The notes beneath the pieces were generated by a model. The model was not told where the DNA came from. It ran no database searches and was given only the letters and a program-made list of their open reading frames with translations. From assembly GCA_002327305.1 (NCBI GenBank), contig DCUZ01000118.1:1-11850 (forward strand): a stretch of 11,850 nt of DNA, in the 5' to 3' direction. A program made the translations under genes and the position numbers. This stretch comes from Holophagales bacterium UBA2201. GTDB taxonomy: Bacteria; Acidobacteriota; Thermoanaerobaculia; UBA2201. Below, one piece after another: positions 1 to 5,949 of the stretch (positions within the stretch are counted from its first letter, which is position 1; every line of letters begins with the position of its first letter).

Positions 1-159
1 GAACCGCTTGAAGTCCTTCAACAAGAGCCCGTGCTGCCCCATTAGACTGGCCATCACCTCCGGCCGCGACAACGGCAGATACCCCTTGATCAATACCCGG
101 TCGAAAGTGGACAGCACCCCCTCGATTATGGCATCATGTTTTTGTATGAAAGGCTCCAT
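1..159 (-). CDS. Conserved hypothetical protein, N-terminal 53 residues (runs off window)
   Basis: The minus-strand frame opens with ATG at 159 and stays open to the window edge, so only 53 residues are visible. An AGGAG ribosome binding site lies 9 bases upstream (169-173). The peptide includes FDRVLIKGYLPLS and, near the edge, GLLLKDFKRF. From memory this resembles the start of a protein family of several hundred residues that occurs in multiple copies in environmental genomes and has no settled function; I cannot confirm this without a search. Its 5' hairpin, the broken gene beside it and the lower GC than the rest of the window suggest a mobile or recently inserted segment, but no transposase catalytic motif is visible in this part. 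Confidence 0.6.
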   Translation of the reverse strand, partial: MEPFIQKHDAIIEGVLSTFDRVLIKGYLPLSRPEVMASLMGQHGLLLKDFKRF

Positions 160-213
160 GGCGATCTTCTCCTCATAGTGGTTTCAGCATCCCTATGATG
201 CCAGAAGATCGCC
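160..213 (-). promoter_or_regulatory. Hairpin covering the ribosome-binding region of the gene at 1-159
   Basis: GGCGATCTTCT (160-170) is the exact reverse complement of AGAAGATCGCC (203-213), and TCATAG (173-178) of CTATGA (193-198). Together they make a long, slightly bulged stem with a 14-base loop. In the minus-strand transcript the stem holds the whole spacer between Shine-Dalgarno and ATG and part of the AGGAG itself (169-173). Such a fold would restrict ribosome access. Leader hairpins of this kind are known to limit transposase translation in some insertion sequences; applying that here is inference. Confidence 0.55.
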
Positions 214-236
214 TTTTCTTCTTTCTCTCTTTGGTT

Positions 237-249
237 GCGGCTATGCCGC
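237..249. repeat. Small palindrome between the mobile-like gene and the gene fragment
   Basis: GCGGC (237-241), TAT, GCCGC (245-249) form a 5-bp stem with a 3-base loop. It lies between the 160-213 hairpin and the truncated frame at 263. It could mark the outer end of an inserted element, but the second end lies outside the window, so this is only a candidate boundary. Confidence 0.3.
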
Positions 250-262
250 CTTATGAATTACG

Positions 263-598
263 GTGTTTGTAGATAATCATCCTCTCGAGGGAATTGCCAT
301 CAGTCTGTGGTTTTCAAATTATCTGCAAACAACGCCCTCATTGACAGACGCTTCCGGAACGGCTCTATTTTCTGTGGATGCTGGCAAGTATGAAGTTGTG
401 AGCTGGGAAATCAATTATTCAGAATCCACAACATCCGCCGCCGAAGCAATGCGGACTTTGGAGCTTTGTGATTTCGGCATCAACATGACCCCACCAATAA
501 CAACCTTGGTCGCTGTTTCCAAGACTGCGCCTGCTGGAGAGAGAGTGTGGCCGATGATCCGCTACTGCGCGATTAAGACAGGCACAGAGGGAAAGTAG
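263..598 (+). CDS. Probable gene remnant: C-terminal fragment of a beta-sandwich-like protein
   Basis: This 111-codon frame can only start at GTG 263, because an in-frame TGA sits at 254-256, and no Shine-Dalgarno precedes it. The N-terminal half (VDNHPLEGIAISLWF, then TDASGTALFSVDAGKYEV) has the rhythm of carboxypeptidase-regulatory-like or Cna-B-type beta-sandwich repeats, in which a 'G.pl.G..v.l....t..dG...f.v..G.Y.v' pattern recurs. The peptide starts in mid-domain and has no signal peptide, although such domains normally sit in exported proteins. I therefore read it as the C-terminal remnant of a larger gene, cut by whatever introduced the sequence at 1-260. Codon use is less GC-rich than in neighbouring genes. 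It could instead be a small genuine hypothetical gene. Confidence 0.4.
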   Translation: MFVDNHPLEGIAISLWFSNYLQTTPSLTDASGTALFSVDAGKYEVVSWEINYSESTTSAAEAMRTLELCDFGINMTPPITTLVAVSKTAPAGERVWPMIRYCAIKTGTEGK

Positions 599-640
599 AA
601 GCTGTTCATCTCCCTCTCCCGGCCCTCCTATCACGAAATA

Positions 641-660
641 GAAACCCGAAACCCGAAACT
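641..660. repeat. Heptamer run at the end of aspA
   Basis: GAAACCC (641-647), GAAACCC (648-654) and GAAACT (655-660) form a short 7-bp tandem run. It abuts the aspA stop codon (660-662 on the minus strand), so in the aspA transcript it begins directly after TAA. It is short on its own but fits the stop-codon-anchored arrays elsewhere in the window. Confidence 0.6.
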
Positions 661-2075
661 TATCTCCGTTTTAATCCCGCGATCGTCCGCGGGTGGATCA
701 TCTTGGCGGGATCCAGGATCTCGTCGAGCGTGCGTTCGTCCATGTGGCCCTGCTCCAGGACCAGTTCGCGCACCGTGCGGCCGGTGGCCAGCGACTCCTT
801 CGCGATCGTCGCCGCGGCGTCGTAGCCGATGAAGGGAACCAGGGCCGTGACGAGCCCCGTGGAGCGCTCCAGCAGTTCGCGGCACCGCGCGGGATCGGCC
901 TGGATCCCCTCCACGCACCGCTCCCGCAGAACATAGACCGCCCGCTTGAGCATGGCGATGCTCATGAACAGGTTGAACCCGATCACCGGCTCGAACGCGT
1001 TGAGCTCCAACTGTCCCAACTGCGCCGCCATCGTGATGGTCACGTCGTTGCCCATCACCTGGAAACACACCTGGTTCACCACCTCGGGGATGACGGGGTT
1101 GACTTTGCCCGGCATGATGGTGGAGCCGGGCTGGACGGCGGGAAGATGGATCTCCCCCAGTCCGGCCCGCGGCCCCGAGGAGAGGAGCCGGAGATCGTTG
1201 CAGGTTTTGGACAGTTTCACCGCGACGCGCTTGAGAACCCCCGACAGCTGGACGAAGGCCCCGGCGTCGGAGGTGGCCTCCACCAGGTTGGGCGAGGTGA
1301 CGAGAGGAAGCCCCGTGATGCGGACCAGGTGCTCGCGAACGGCATTGGCGTACTTGGGGGGGGCGTTGATGCCGGTGCCGATGGCGGTGGCCCCCATGTT
1401 GATCTCGTGGAGCAGTCGGGACGCCTCCCGCAGACGGTGGATGTCCTCCTCCAGCGTGATCGCGTAGGCGGTGAACTCCTGTCCCAGGGTCATGGGGACC
1501 GCGTCCTGCAGTTGCGTCCGTCCGATCTTGAGGACCCCCTTGAACTCCTCCCCCTTCCGGACGAAGGCCGACAGGAGGCGCTCCATCCCATCGAGGAGGG
1601 CCTGGATCTGCCAGATCGCGGTCAACTTGAGGGCGGTGGGATAGACGTCGTTGGTGGACTGGGAGAGGTTGACGTGGTTGTTGGGGTGGCAATGTTCGTA
1701 GGCCCCGCGGGGGTGGCCCAGGAGGTCCAGGGCCCTATTCGCGATCACCTCGTTGGCATTCATGTTGGTGGAGGTGCCGGCCCCCCCCTGGATGCAGTCC
1801 ACCACGAAGTGGGCGTTGTGGCGCCCCTCGCGCACCTCCCGGGCCGCCTGGAGGACGGCCTCCCCCGGGACCCGCTCGAGGGCGCCGAGCTCCATGTTGG
1901 CCGCCGCCGCGGCCTCCTTGATGGCCCCGAGGGCCCGGATGAGGGAGGGGAACCGGGCGATGGGAATATCGGTGATGGGGAAATTCTCCACGGCGCGAGC
2001 GGTCTGGACGCCGTAGAGGGCGTCCGCGGGGACCGATTTTTCGCCGAGGGAATCGTGCTCGATGCGGTTGGTCAT
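660..2075 (-). CDS. aspA: Aspartate ammonia-lyase (aspartase)
   Basis: The protein (471 residues, close to E. coli AspA at 478) converts L-aspartate to fumarate and ammonia and belongs to the cytosolic, homotetrameric aspartase/fumarase superfamily. Family landmarks are GGAGTSTNMNANEV (97-110), HVNLSQSTNDVYP (134-146), GRTQLQDAVPMTLGQE (185-200), CNDLRLLSSGPRAGL (292-306) and the signature loop GSTIMPGKVNP (317-327), whose Ser318 is the expected catalytic base. Gln188, where fumarase C has His, and the MGND stretch after the signature loop favour aspartase; the Gly in PGKVNP is more fumarase-like. ATG 2075 is chosen because AAGGAGG lies 7 bases upstream. The gene appears monocistronic, with its own promoter just upstream and unrelated, divergent or broken neighbours. 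Role: aspartate catabolism feeding fumarate to the TCA cycle or anaerobic respiration. Confidence 0.95.
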   Translation of the reverse strand: MTNRIEHDSLGEKSVPADALYGVQTARAVENFPITDIPIARFPSLIRALGAIKEAAAAANMELGALERVPGEAVLQAAREVREGRHNAHFVVDCIQGGAGTSTNMNANEVIANRALDLLGHPRGAYEHCHPNNHVNLSQSTNDVYPTALKLTAIWQIQALLDGMERLLSAFVRKGEEFKGVLKIGRTQLQDAVPMTLGQEFTAYAITLEEDIHRLREASRLLHEINMGATAIGTGINAPPKYANAVREHLVRITGLPLVTSPNLVEATSDAGAFVQLSGVLKRVAVKLSKTCNDLRLLSSGPRAGLGEIHLPAVQPGSTIMPGKVNPVIPEVVNQVCFQVMGNDVTITMAAQLGQLELNAFEPVIGFNLFMSIAMLKRAVYVLRERCVEGIQADPARCRELLERSTGLVTALVPFIGYDAAATIAKESLATGRTVRELVLEQGHMDERTLDEILDPAKMIHPRTIAGLKRR

Positions 2076-2105
2076 GGATGGCCTCCTTGTTCAGAACGTC
2101 TTCAT

Positions 2106-2114
2106 ATTATAACA
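2106..2114 (-). promoter_or_regulatory. Extended -10 promoter of aspA
   Basis: On the minus strand the sequence reads TGT-TATAAT, a perfect TATAAT with the TGn extension of extended -10 promoters. No good -35 is found at 16-18 bases, which is tolerated in this class. Transcription would start near 2099, giving a leader of about 24 bases that contains the AAGGAGG ribosome binding site. Confidence 0.65.
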
Positions 2115-2152
2115 ACAGGAGCGTTCCTTTCGAGCACCGACCAACCGTTGGT

Positions 2153-2227
2153 TGATGCCCGATCCGAGTATGCTATTCCCGACAAACTTTCGGGCATCAG
2201 CGTGTCATCTTTCAGCAGGAATAGCAT
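2153..2227. repeat. Two interleaved perfect 10-bp inverted repeats (pseudoknot-compatible)
   Basis: TGATGCCCGA (2153-2162) pairs with TCGGGCATCA (2190-2199), and ATGCTATTCC (2170-2179) pairs with GGAATAGCAT (2218-2227). The order is A-B-A'-B', so the two helices can only coexist as a pseudoknot; otherwise they compete. A shorter local stem, CCCGA (2178-2182) with TCGGG (2190-2194), competes with both. The region lies in the 347-base gap between the divergent aspA and beta-barrel genes. Nothing in it matches a riboswitch class I know. It may be a structured leader or a dispersed repeat. Confidence 0.6.
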
Positions 2228-2270
2228 CAAGGCGTGCGCGGGCAAGCGCCGCCTTGGGGAGAGGGCTGCA

Positions 2271-2293
2271 CCAGGCGGATTCACTCCGCCTGG
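2271..2293. repeat. Perfect 9-bp hairpin in the aspA / beta-barrel intergenic region
   Basis: CCAGGCGGA (2271-2279), loop TTCAC, TCCGCCTGG (2285-2293). No T-run follows on either strand, so it is not an intrinsic terminator. It is followed by GC-rich sequence and then about 110 bases with no structure I could identify before the ribosome binding site at 2407-2414. It may be a REP-like dispersed palindrome. Confidence 0.55.
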
Positions 2294-2422
2294 CGGGAGC
2301 TGCGGTAGGTGTTCGGCAATGTCTGGAATATCCCCCAGCGAGTTCCGGTTTGCTAAAGGACCCAGCGCACTATGGTGTGTGCGGCAATCAAGCGGAATAG
2401 TCAACAAAAGGAGGAATGAACC

Positions 2423-3010
2423 ATGCGCAAAGCTTTTATCATTTTGGTGGCGGTCTTCGGCATGGCGACCCTGACCCTCGCCGGCGACACGCCCCTTGCC
2501 GGCGACAGGACTGGATTTTATCTCGGCGCCAGCATCACATCGGCACAAATCGAGGTGAAACATGTGTACCCGGATTTCGGTGACATGGACTTCGATGAGA
2601 AGGACACCGGCTATAAGCTCTTCGCCGGCTACCGGTTCCTTGATTTTCTCGCCGTCGAGGGAGGCTACGTCGATTTCGGCCATCCCACCTATTCCACGGT
2701 CATGGGCGACATGGTCCTGAACACCCGGTTTGCCCTGGACGGCTGGGACGCGTGCCTAATCGGCATCCTGCCGATCGGCCCCGTTGATCTGTTTGCCAAG
2801 GCCGGGTTCTTCTGGTGGGACTCGGAGTTCGAGGCGGCGATCGACAACAGCTCCTGGAGAGGTTTGGACAGCGGTGCGGATCCGGTCTATGGGGTCGGCG
2901 TCGCCCTGTGGCTGGGGCAGTTCAGCATCCGGGCCGAATACGAGGTCTTCGATATTTCCGAGGCGGACAACGTCAACCAGATCTCGCTCGGGGTGGCCTA
3001 TACTTTCTGA
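2423..3010 (+). CDS. Outer-membrane beta-barrel protein (OmpA-like/opacity-type)
   Basis: The 195-residue precursor has a signal peptide (Arg-Lys at 2-3, hydrophobic 5-17, likely cut near TLA-GD at 20/21). The mature part alternates hydrophobic and polar residues with aromatic girdles: FYLGASIT (32-39), YKLFAGYRF (64-72), FLAVEGGYVDFG (75-86), FAKAGFFWW (124-132), YGVGVALWL (156-164), FSIRAEYEVF (167-176) and the last strand ISLGVAYTF, ending in Phe as Bam substrates do. Length and strand count fit an eight-stranded barrel of the OMP_b-brl/OmpA-like group; no peptidoglycan-binding OmpA domain follows. ATG 2423 is preceded by AAAGGAGG with an 8-base gap. It stands alone, with a terminator-like hairpin 30 bases downstream. 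Function beyond small outer-membrane porin or structural protein cannot be told. Confidence 0.85.
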   Translation: MRKAFIILVAVFGMATLTLAGDTPLAGDRTGFYLGASITSAQIEVKHVYPDFGDMDFDEKDTGYKLFAGYRFLDFLAVEGGYVDFGHPTYSTVMGDMVLNTRFALDGWDACLIGILPIGPVDLFAKAGFFWWDSEFEAAIDNSSWRGLDSGADPVYGVGVALWLGQFSIRAEYEVFDISEADNVNQISLGVAYTF

Positions 3011-3038
3011 GGCGGCCGAATAGCACTTGTGTGGCCGG

Positions 3039-3072
3039 AGGGCAGGCGATTCCAGCCTTGGATGCCTGCCCT
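3039..3072 (+). terminator. Terminator-like hairpin after the beta-barrel gene
   Basis: AGGGCAGGC (3039-3047) pairs perfectly with GCCTGCCCT (3064-3072) around a 16-base loop, and TTTCCGCTT follows. The tract is T-containing but not a clean U-run, so termination may be partial. Its position, 28 bases after the stop codon, fits the role. Confidence 0.5.
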
Positions 3073-3238
3073 TTCCGCTTATCCTTGCACAGCCGGCATC
3101 GGCACCCTATCGCTTGATCATTTCGGAGCCGCCAAGGCTCCTCCTGCCGGCGGCATGCAGAATTAATCGACATAGCCATCAGGTTGGGTGGAGGACTTGC
3201 ACCTCCAAGCTGTCGAACATGCTCGGCACACACAAAGG

Positions 3239-3260
3239 GCGCCCCGGATGGCCGGGGCGC
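3239..3260 (-). terminator. GC-rich hairpin, possible terminator of the serine hydrolase gene
   Basis: GCGCCCCGG (3239-3247), loop ATGG, CCGGGGCGC (3252-3260) is a perfect 9-bp stem. On the minus strand it is followed by CCTTTGTGTG, a weak T-tract. It lies about 140 bases beyond the stop codon of the convergent gene. The 392-base gap 3011-3402 also holds smaller stems at 3125-3141 (GGAGCC/GGCTCC) and 3189-3207 (TGGAGG/CCTCCA). I see no gene in the gap. Confidence 0.4.
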
Positions 3261-3378
3261 GCAGGAGGGAGGTTGTGGTTCGTTCTTCTGCCTATTCGTA
3301 CGGGGCGCGGGTCCGGCGCGTTGGGGCCACATCAGGCTACAGGATGCAGACCCCTGATTCTTGTCGATCCTCCCGCCC

Positions 3379-3403
3379 CGCAGGCTGAAGCCTGCGGCTA
3401 CAT
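3379..3403. repeat. Dispersed 25-bp palindrome element, copy 1
   Basis: CCGCAGGCT (3378-3386), GA, AGCCTGCGG (3389-3397), followed by CTACAT. The 25 bases 3379-3403 match 5769-5793 at 23 positions. The two differences fall on paired bases (G-C here, A-T there), so the stem is kept. It sits directly after the serine hydrolase stop codon (3403-3405 on the minus strand) and resembles REP-type palindromes. Confidence 0.7.
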
Positions 3404-5619
3404 TATCTTTTCTTGGCGATGAACACCCCGTTCGGCTGGATGAAGACGCATTCCGTCGCCTTGCCGTCCTTGACTGTGAACTTGACGCTGAACCCCTTCT
3501 GCTCCTTGAGGTCGAACTCGGTCCCCAGGTACGGGACGAGGGTGTAGCCCGGCTGGCCGGGGACGGTCAGGAACAGCGTGTCGCCCTTGAGCTCCACCGT
3601 CGCCGTCATCCCCATCACCTCGTACTCCCCGGCGAAGGGGGCCAGAAAGGCGGGGTCGCGCATGGAGTCCGGCGGCACGCGGGTGAAGACGATGGGGCCC
3701 ACCCCCTGCTCCAGCGGCACCTCGACGCGGTCGATGTCGCCGCGGAGGTTGGTCAGGAAGGTGAACTTGAGCCCCTTGAGGACATCCTTGGAGCCCTTGA
3801 AGATGTCGTAGTGGAAATGGTCGAGGGGACCGGCGATGCCGTGGAGGGAGGCGCCCAGCGCCCCTTTCTCCTGGGTGACCCTCAGGCGGCCGTAGGCGGG
3901 GTGGTCGAATTCGCCGGCATAGTCGGCGATGGGGTGGGAGGGTTTGGTGCCCGGCTTGCGGCGCACCTCGTCCTCCTTCGACTCGCCCTGCTTCATGGCC
4001 TCCTTGATCTGGGCGTACTTCAATTTGAACCTTCCGTTCCAGTCCACGGGGTCGAGCCCCAGGAGGCGGTCGAACACCTCGAACATGAGGGAGTTCACCA
4101 TCAGGTTGCCGTCGAGGTTGGAGAGGATGACCACGCCGATCTTTTCGTCCGGCATGAAGGCGACCATGGCGGAGAAGCCGTCGATGTTGCCGCCGTGGTG
4201 GATGAGGCGATGGCCGCGGTAGGGCTGGATGAACCACCCCAGGCCGTACATCATGTAGGGGGTCTCGGGGAAGGCGAAGAGCTGGGACATCATGCCCCCC
4301 CGCACCACCATCTGCGGGGAGTGGAGCTCCTGCATGGAGGCCTCGGAGAGGATGCGCTTGTCGCCGAAGGCCCCGCCGTCGAGATTGGCCTTCAGCCACA
4401 TCACCATGTCCCCGACGCTCGCGTTGATGCTCCCCGCGGGCCCGGGGGCGTCAATGACGCGGAAGGGCATGAGTTTCAGTTCGCCCTCCCTCTTCGGCTC
4501 GACCGGCTTGGCGGCATCCTTCTTTTTCTTATCCTTCGCCGGCGCGGTGGCGGCCTGCGGCCGAAGGTCCTCGGAATCCTTCCATTCGTACGGAAGGGCG
4601 AAGTCGGCGGCCTTCTGCATGTCGGCCACAGAGGTATTGGCCGTTTTCATCGCCAGCGGATCGAAGATCCGCTCCTTCACCAGCGCCTCCCACGGCTTTC
4701 CCAGCACCTTCTCCTCCAGGACCCCCGCCGTCACGAACATCAGGTTCTGGTACTGGAAAACCGAGCGCAGGTCCTCGGTCGGCTCCAGGTATCTCAGACG
4801 CTCATAGAGCTCGGCGCGGGAGAGATCCGAGCCGTACCACATGAAGTCGTGGCGCGGGAGGCCGGAGCGGTGGCTCAGGAGGTCGCGCGGGGTCATCCGC
4901 TCGGAGGCGGATTCGTCCCACAGCTTGAAGTCGGGCAGATAAGCGCGCACCGGTTCGTCCCACTTCACCCCCCCCTTCTCCACGGCCTGGGCCATGAGGG
5001 TGGCGGTGAAGGCCTTGGTGGAGGAGCCGATGGCGAAGAGGGTGGCGGGGCTGACGCCGGCGCCGGTGGCCAGGTCCTTCACCCCGAACCCCTGCATGTG
5101 GACGGAGGTCTTGCCGTCCCGCATGTCCAGGATCCCCACGGCCAGCCCGGGCACGTGCCAGTCGGGCATGACGGCCTCCACGTGGCTCCATATGTCCTTC
5201 AGGATCTCGTCTTGGGTTTTAGTCGAGATCCCGGCTTTCACCCCTCCCTGCCGCTTCAACTCGAACGGGAAAGTCTGACCACCCTGGGTGAAGTCGCCGG
5301 CCATCGACGCGCCGTCGGGCGAAAGCGACCCCTTGAAGGTGGGTTTGCCCCCGGGGCCGCTGATCTCGAAGGTGGCGTCGGCGCCGTCCACGGCGATGTT
5401 GATCAGAGGCAGGCCCTTGGCTCCCTGGAGCGGGATGTCTATGGTGCCTTTCCACGCGCCGCCCTCCTGATCGAGGGTCACGATCACCCCGAGGTCCATG
5501 CCGGGGCCGAGAGCGATGCTCCCTTCCCACCGCCCGGCGGCGGAGGGTGGTTCGGCTGAGAATGTTGAAAGAGAGAACACGAGGATGGCGAAGCACGACA
5601 GCAGGATCGAGCGGCGCAT
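3403..5619 (-). CDS. Secreted serine hydrolase, beta-lactamase/class C (AmpC/PBP-like) family
   Basis: The 738-residue exported protein has three parts. Residues 1-22 are a signal peptide (MRRS, then a hydrophobic core, cut near FSA-EPP). Residues about 29-122 form a beta-rich N-terminal domain (GRWEGSIALG...). The beta-lactamase (Pfam PF00144-type) domain spans about 135-510 with all three catalytic elements: SSTK (Ser199-Lys202), YQN (290-292) and HGG (475-477). A beta-rich C-terminal region from about 566 (DYAGEFDHPAYGRL) resembles the DUF3471-type appendages common in this family. Likely activities are esterase, D-aminopeptidase or peptidase; true beta-lactamase activity is not implied. 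A Lys/Ala/Pro-rich insertion (356-380) interrupts the catalytic domain. ATG 5619 is chosen over ATG 5649 because AGGGAGG lies 5 bases upstream and the signal peptide then starts properly. A possible -10, TATTAT, lies at 5656-5661 on the minus strand without a clear -35. Confidence 0.9.
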   Translation of the reverse strand: MRRSILLSCFAILVFSLSTFSAEPPSAAGRWEGSIALGPGMDLGVIVTLDQEGGAWKGTIDIPLQGAKGLPLINIAVDGADATFEISGPGGKPTFKGSLSPDGASMAGDFTQGGQTFPFELKRQGGVKAGISTKTQDEILKDIWSHVEAVMPDWHVPGLAVGILDMRDGKTSVHMQGFGVKDLATGAGVSPATLFAIGSSTKAFTATLMAQAVEKGGVKWDEPVRAYLPDFKLWDESASERMTPRDLLSHRSGLPRHDFMWYGSDLSRAELYERLRYLEPTEDLRSVFQYQNLMFVTAGVLEEKVLGKPWEALVKERIFDPLAMKTANTSVADMQKAADFALPYEWKDSEDLRPQAATAPAKDKKKKDAAKPVEPKREGELKLMPFRVIDAPGPAGSINASVGDMVMWLKANLDGGAFGDKRILSEASMQELHSPQMVVRGGMMSQLFAFPETPYMMYGLGWFIQPYRGHRLIHHGGNIDGFSAMVAFMPDEKIGVVILSNLDGNLMVNSLMFEVFDRLLGLDPVDWNGRFKLKYAQIKEAMKQGESKEDEVRRKPGTKPSHPIADYAGEFDHPAYGRLRVTQEKGALGASLHGIAGPLDHFHYDIFKGSKDVLKGLKFTFLTNLRGDIDRVEVPLEQGVGPIVFTRVPPDSMRDPAFLAPFAGEYEVMGMTATVELKGDTLFLTVPGQPGYTLVPYLGTEFDLKEQKGFSVKFTVKDGKATECVFIQPNGVFIAKKR

Positions 5620-5712
5620 ATGGACCTCCCTATGGGATTGGGGTTGCATATCATGATAATACGCTTATTCCGCCAGGTGGTTCTTGGGAGGTCTGGGTCG
5701 CCCGGAATTTAG

Positions 5713-5743
5713 GCCGATTGCCGATACCGATAGCGATACCGAT
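5713..5743. repeat. Hexamer tandem run (NCCGAT-type)
   Basis: GGCCGATT is followed by GCCGAT (5720-5725), ACCGAT (5726-5731), AGCGAT (5732-5737) and ACCGAT (5738-5743). It is an imperfect 6-bp run in the gap upstream of the serine hydrolase gene, only 26 bases from the palindrome at 5769. Confidence 0.6.
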
Positions 5744-5768
5744 TCAGAGAACCCACCCCGGCCCTCAT

Positions 5769-5793
5769 CGCAGACTGAAGTCTGCGGCTACAT
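5769..5793. repeat. Dispersed 25-bp palindrome element, copy 2
   Basis: CGCAGACT (5769-5776), GA, AGTCTGCG (5779-5786), followed by GCTACAT. It is identical to the copy at 3379-3403 except for one compensated base pair (A5774/T5781 against G3384/C3391). It is followed by a C-run and then the heptamer array. Confidence 0.7.
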
Positions 5794-5802
5794 CCCCCCC
5801 CG

Positions 5803-5949
5803 ACTACGGTCTACGGTCTACGGACTACGGACTACGGTCTACGGTCTACGGTCTACGGACTACGGTCTACGGACTACGGACTACGGTCTACGGTCTACGG
5901 TCTACGGTCTACGGTCTACGGACTACGGACTACGGACTACGGACTACGG
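5803..5949. repeat. Heptanucleotide tandem array, 21 units, one two-state position
   Basis: Twenty-one perfect 7-bp units [A/T]CTACGG run without interruption. Six of the seven positions never vary; the first is A in 10 units and T in 11, in the order A1 T2 A2 T3 A1 T1 A2 T5 A4. In the orientation of the gene at 5944-6714 the unit reads TAGTCCG or TAGACCG, and the stop codon TAG of that gene (5944-5946) is the first triplet of the first unit. Length is not divisible into a coding pattern shared with any neighbour; I regard it as non-coding. The surrounding gap 5620-5943 holds only repeats and the serine hydrolase promoter region. Confidence 0.95.

Noticed and set aside
2153..2293. Known riboswitch upstream of the beta-barrel gene
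   Set aside because: No conserved core of cobalamin, TPP, SAM, FMN, glycine or cyclic-di-GMP classes could be matched by eye.
693..2474. A 593-codon open plus-strand frame opposite aspA
   Set aside because: The aspA protein on the other strand is unmistakable, and this frame also runs into the start of the beta-barrel gene in a different frame.
2102..2683. A 193-codon minus-strand frame across the intergenic region
   Set aside because: It overlaps the beta-barrel gene, covers the inverted repeats, and has no recognisable domain or ribosome binding site.
3361..5559. A 732-codon open plus-strand frame opposite the serine hydrolase
   Set aside because: It is a by-product of high GC and codon bias in the real gene. 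The translation is rich in Gly, His, Leu and Val with no motif, while the minus-strand product has all catalytic motifs, a signal peptide and a ribosome binding site.
5620..5649. Ten-residue N-terminal extension of the serine hydrolase from ATG 5649
   Set aside because: The ribosome binding site AGGGAGG and the signal peptide fit ATG 5619.
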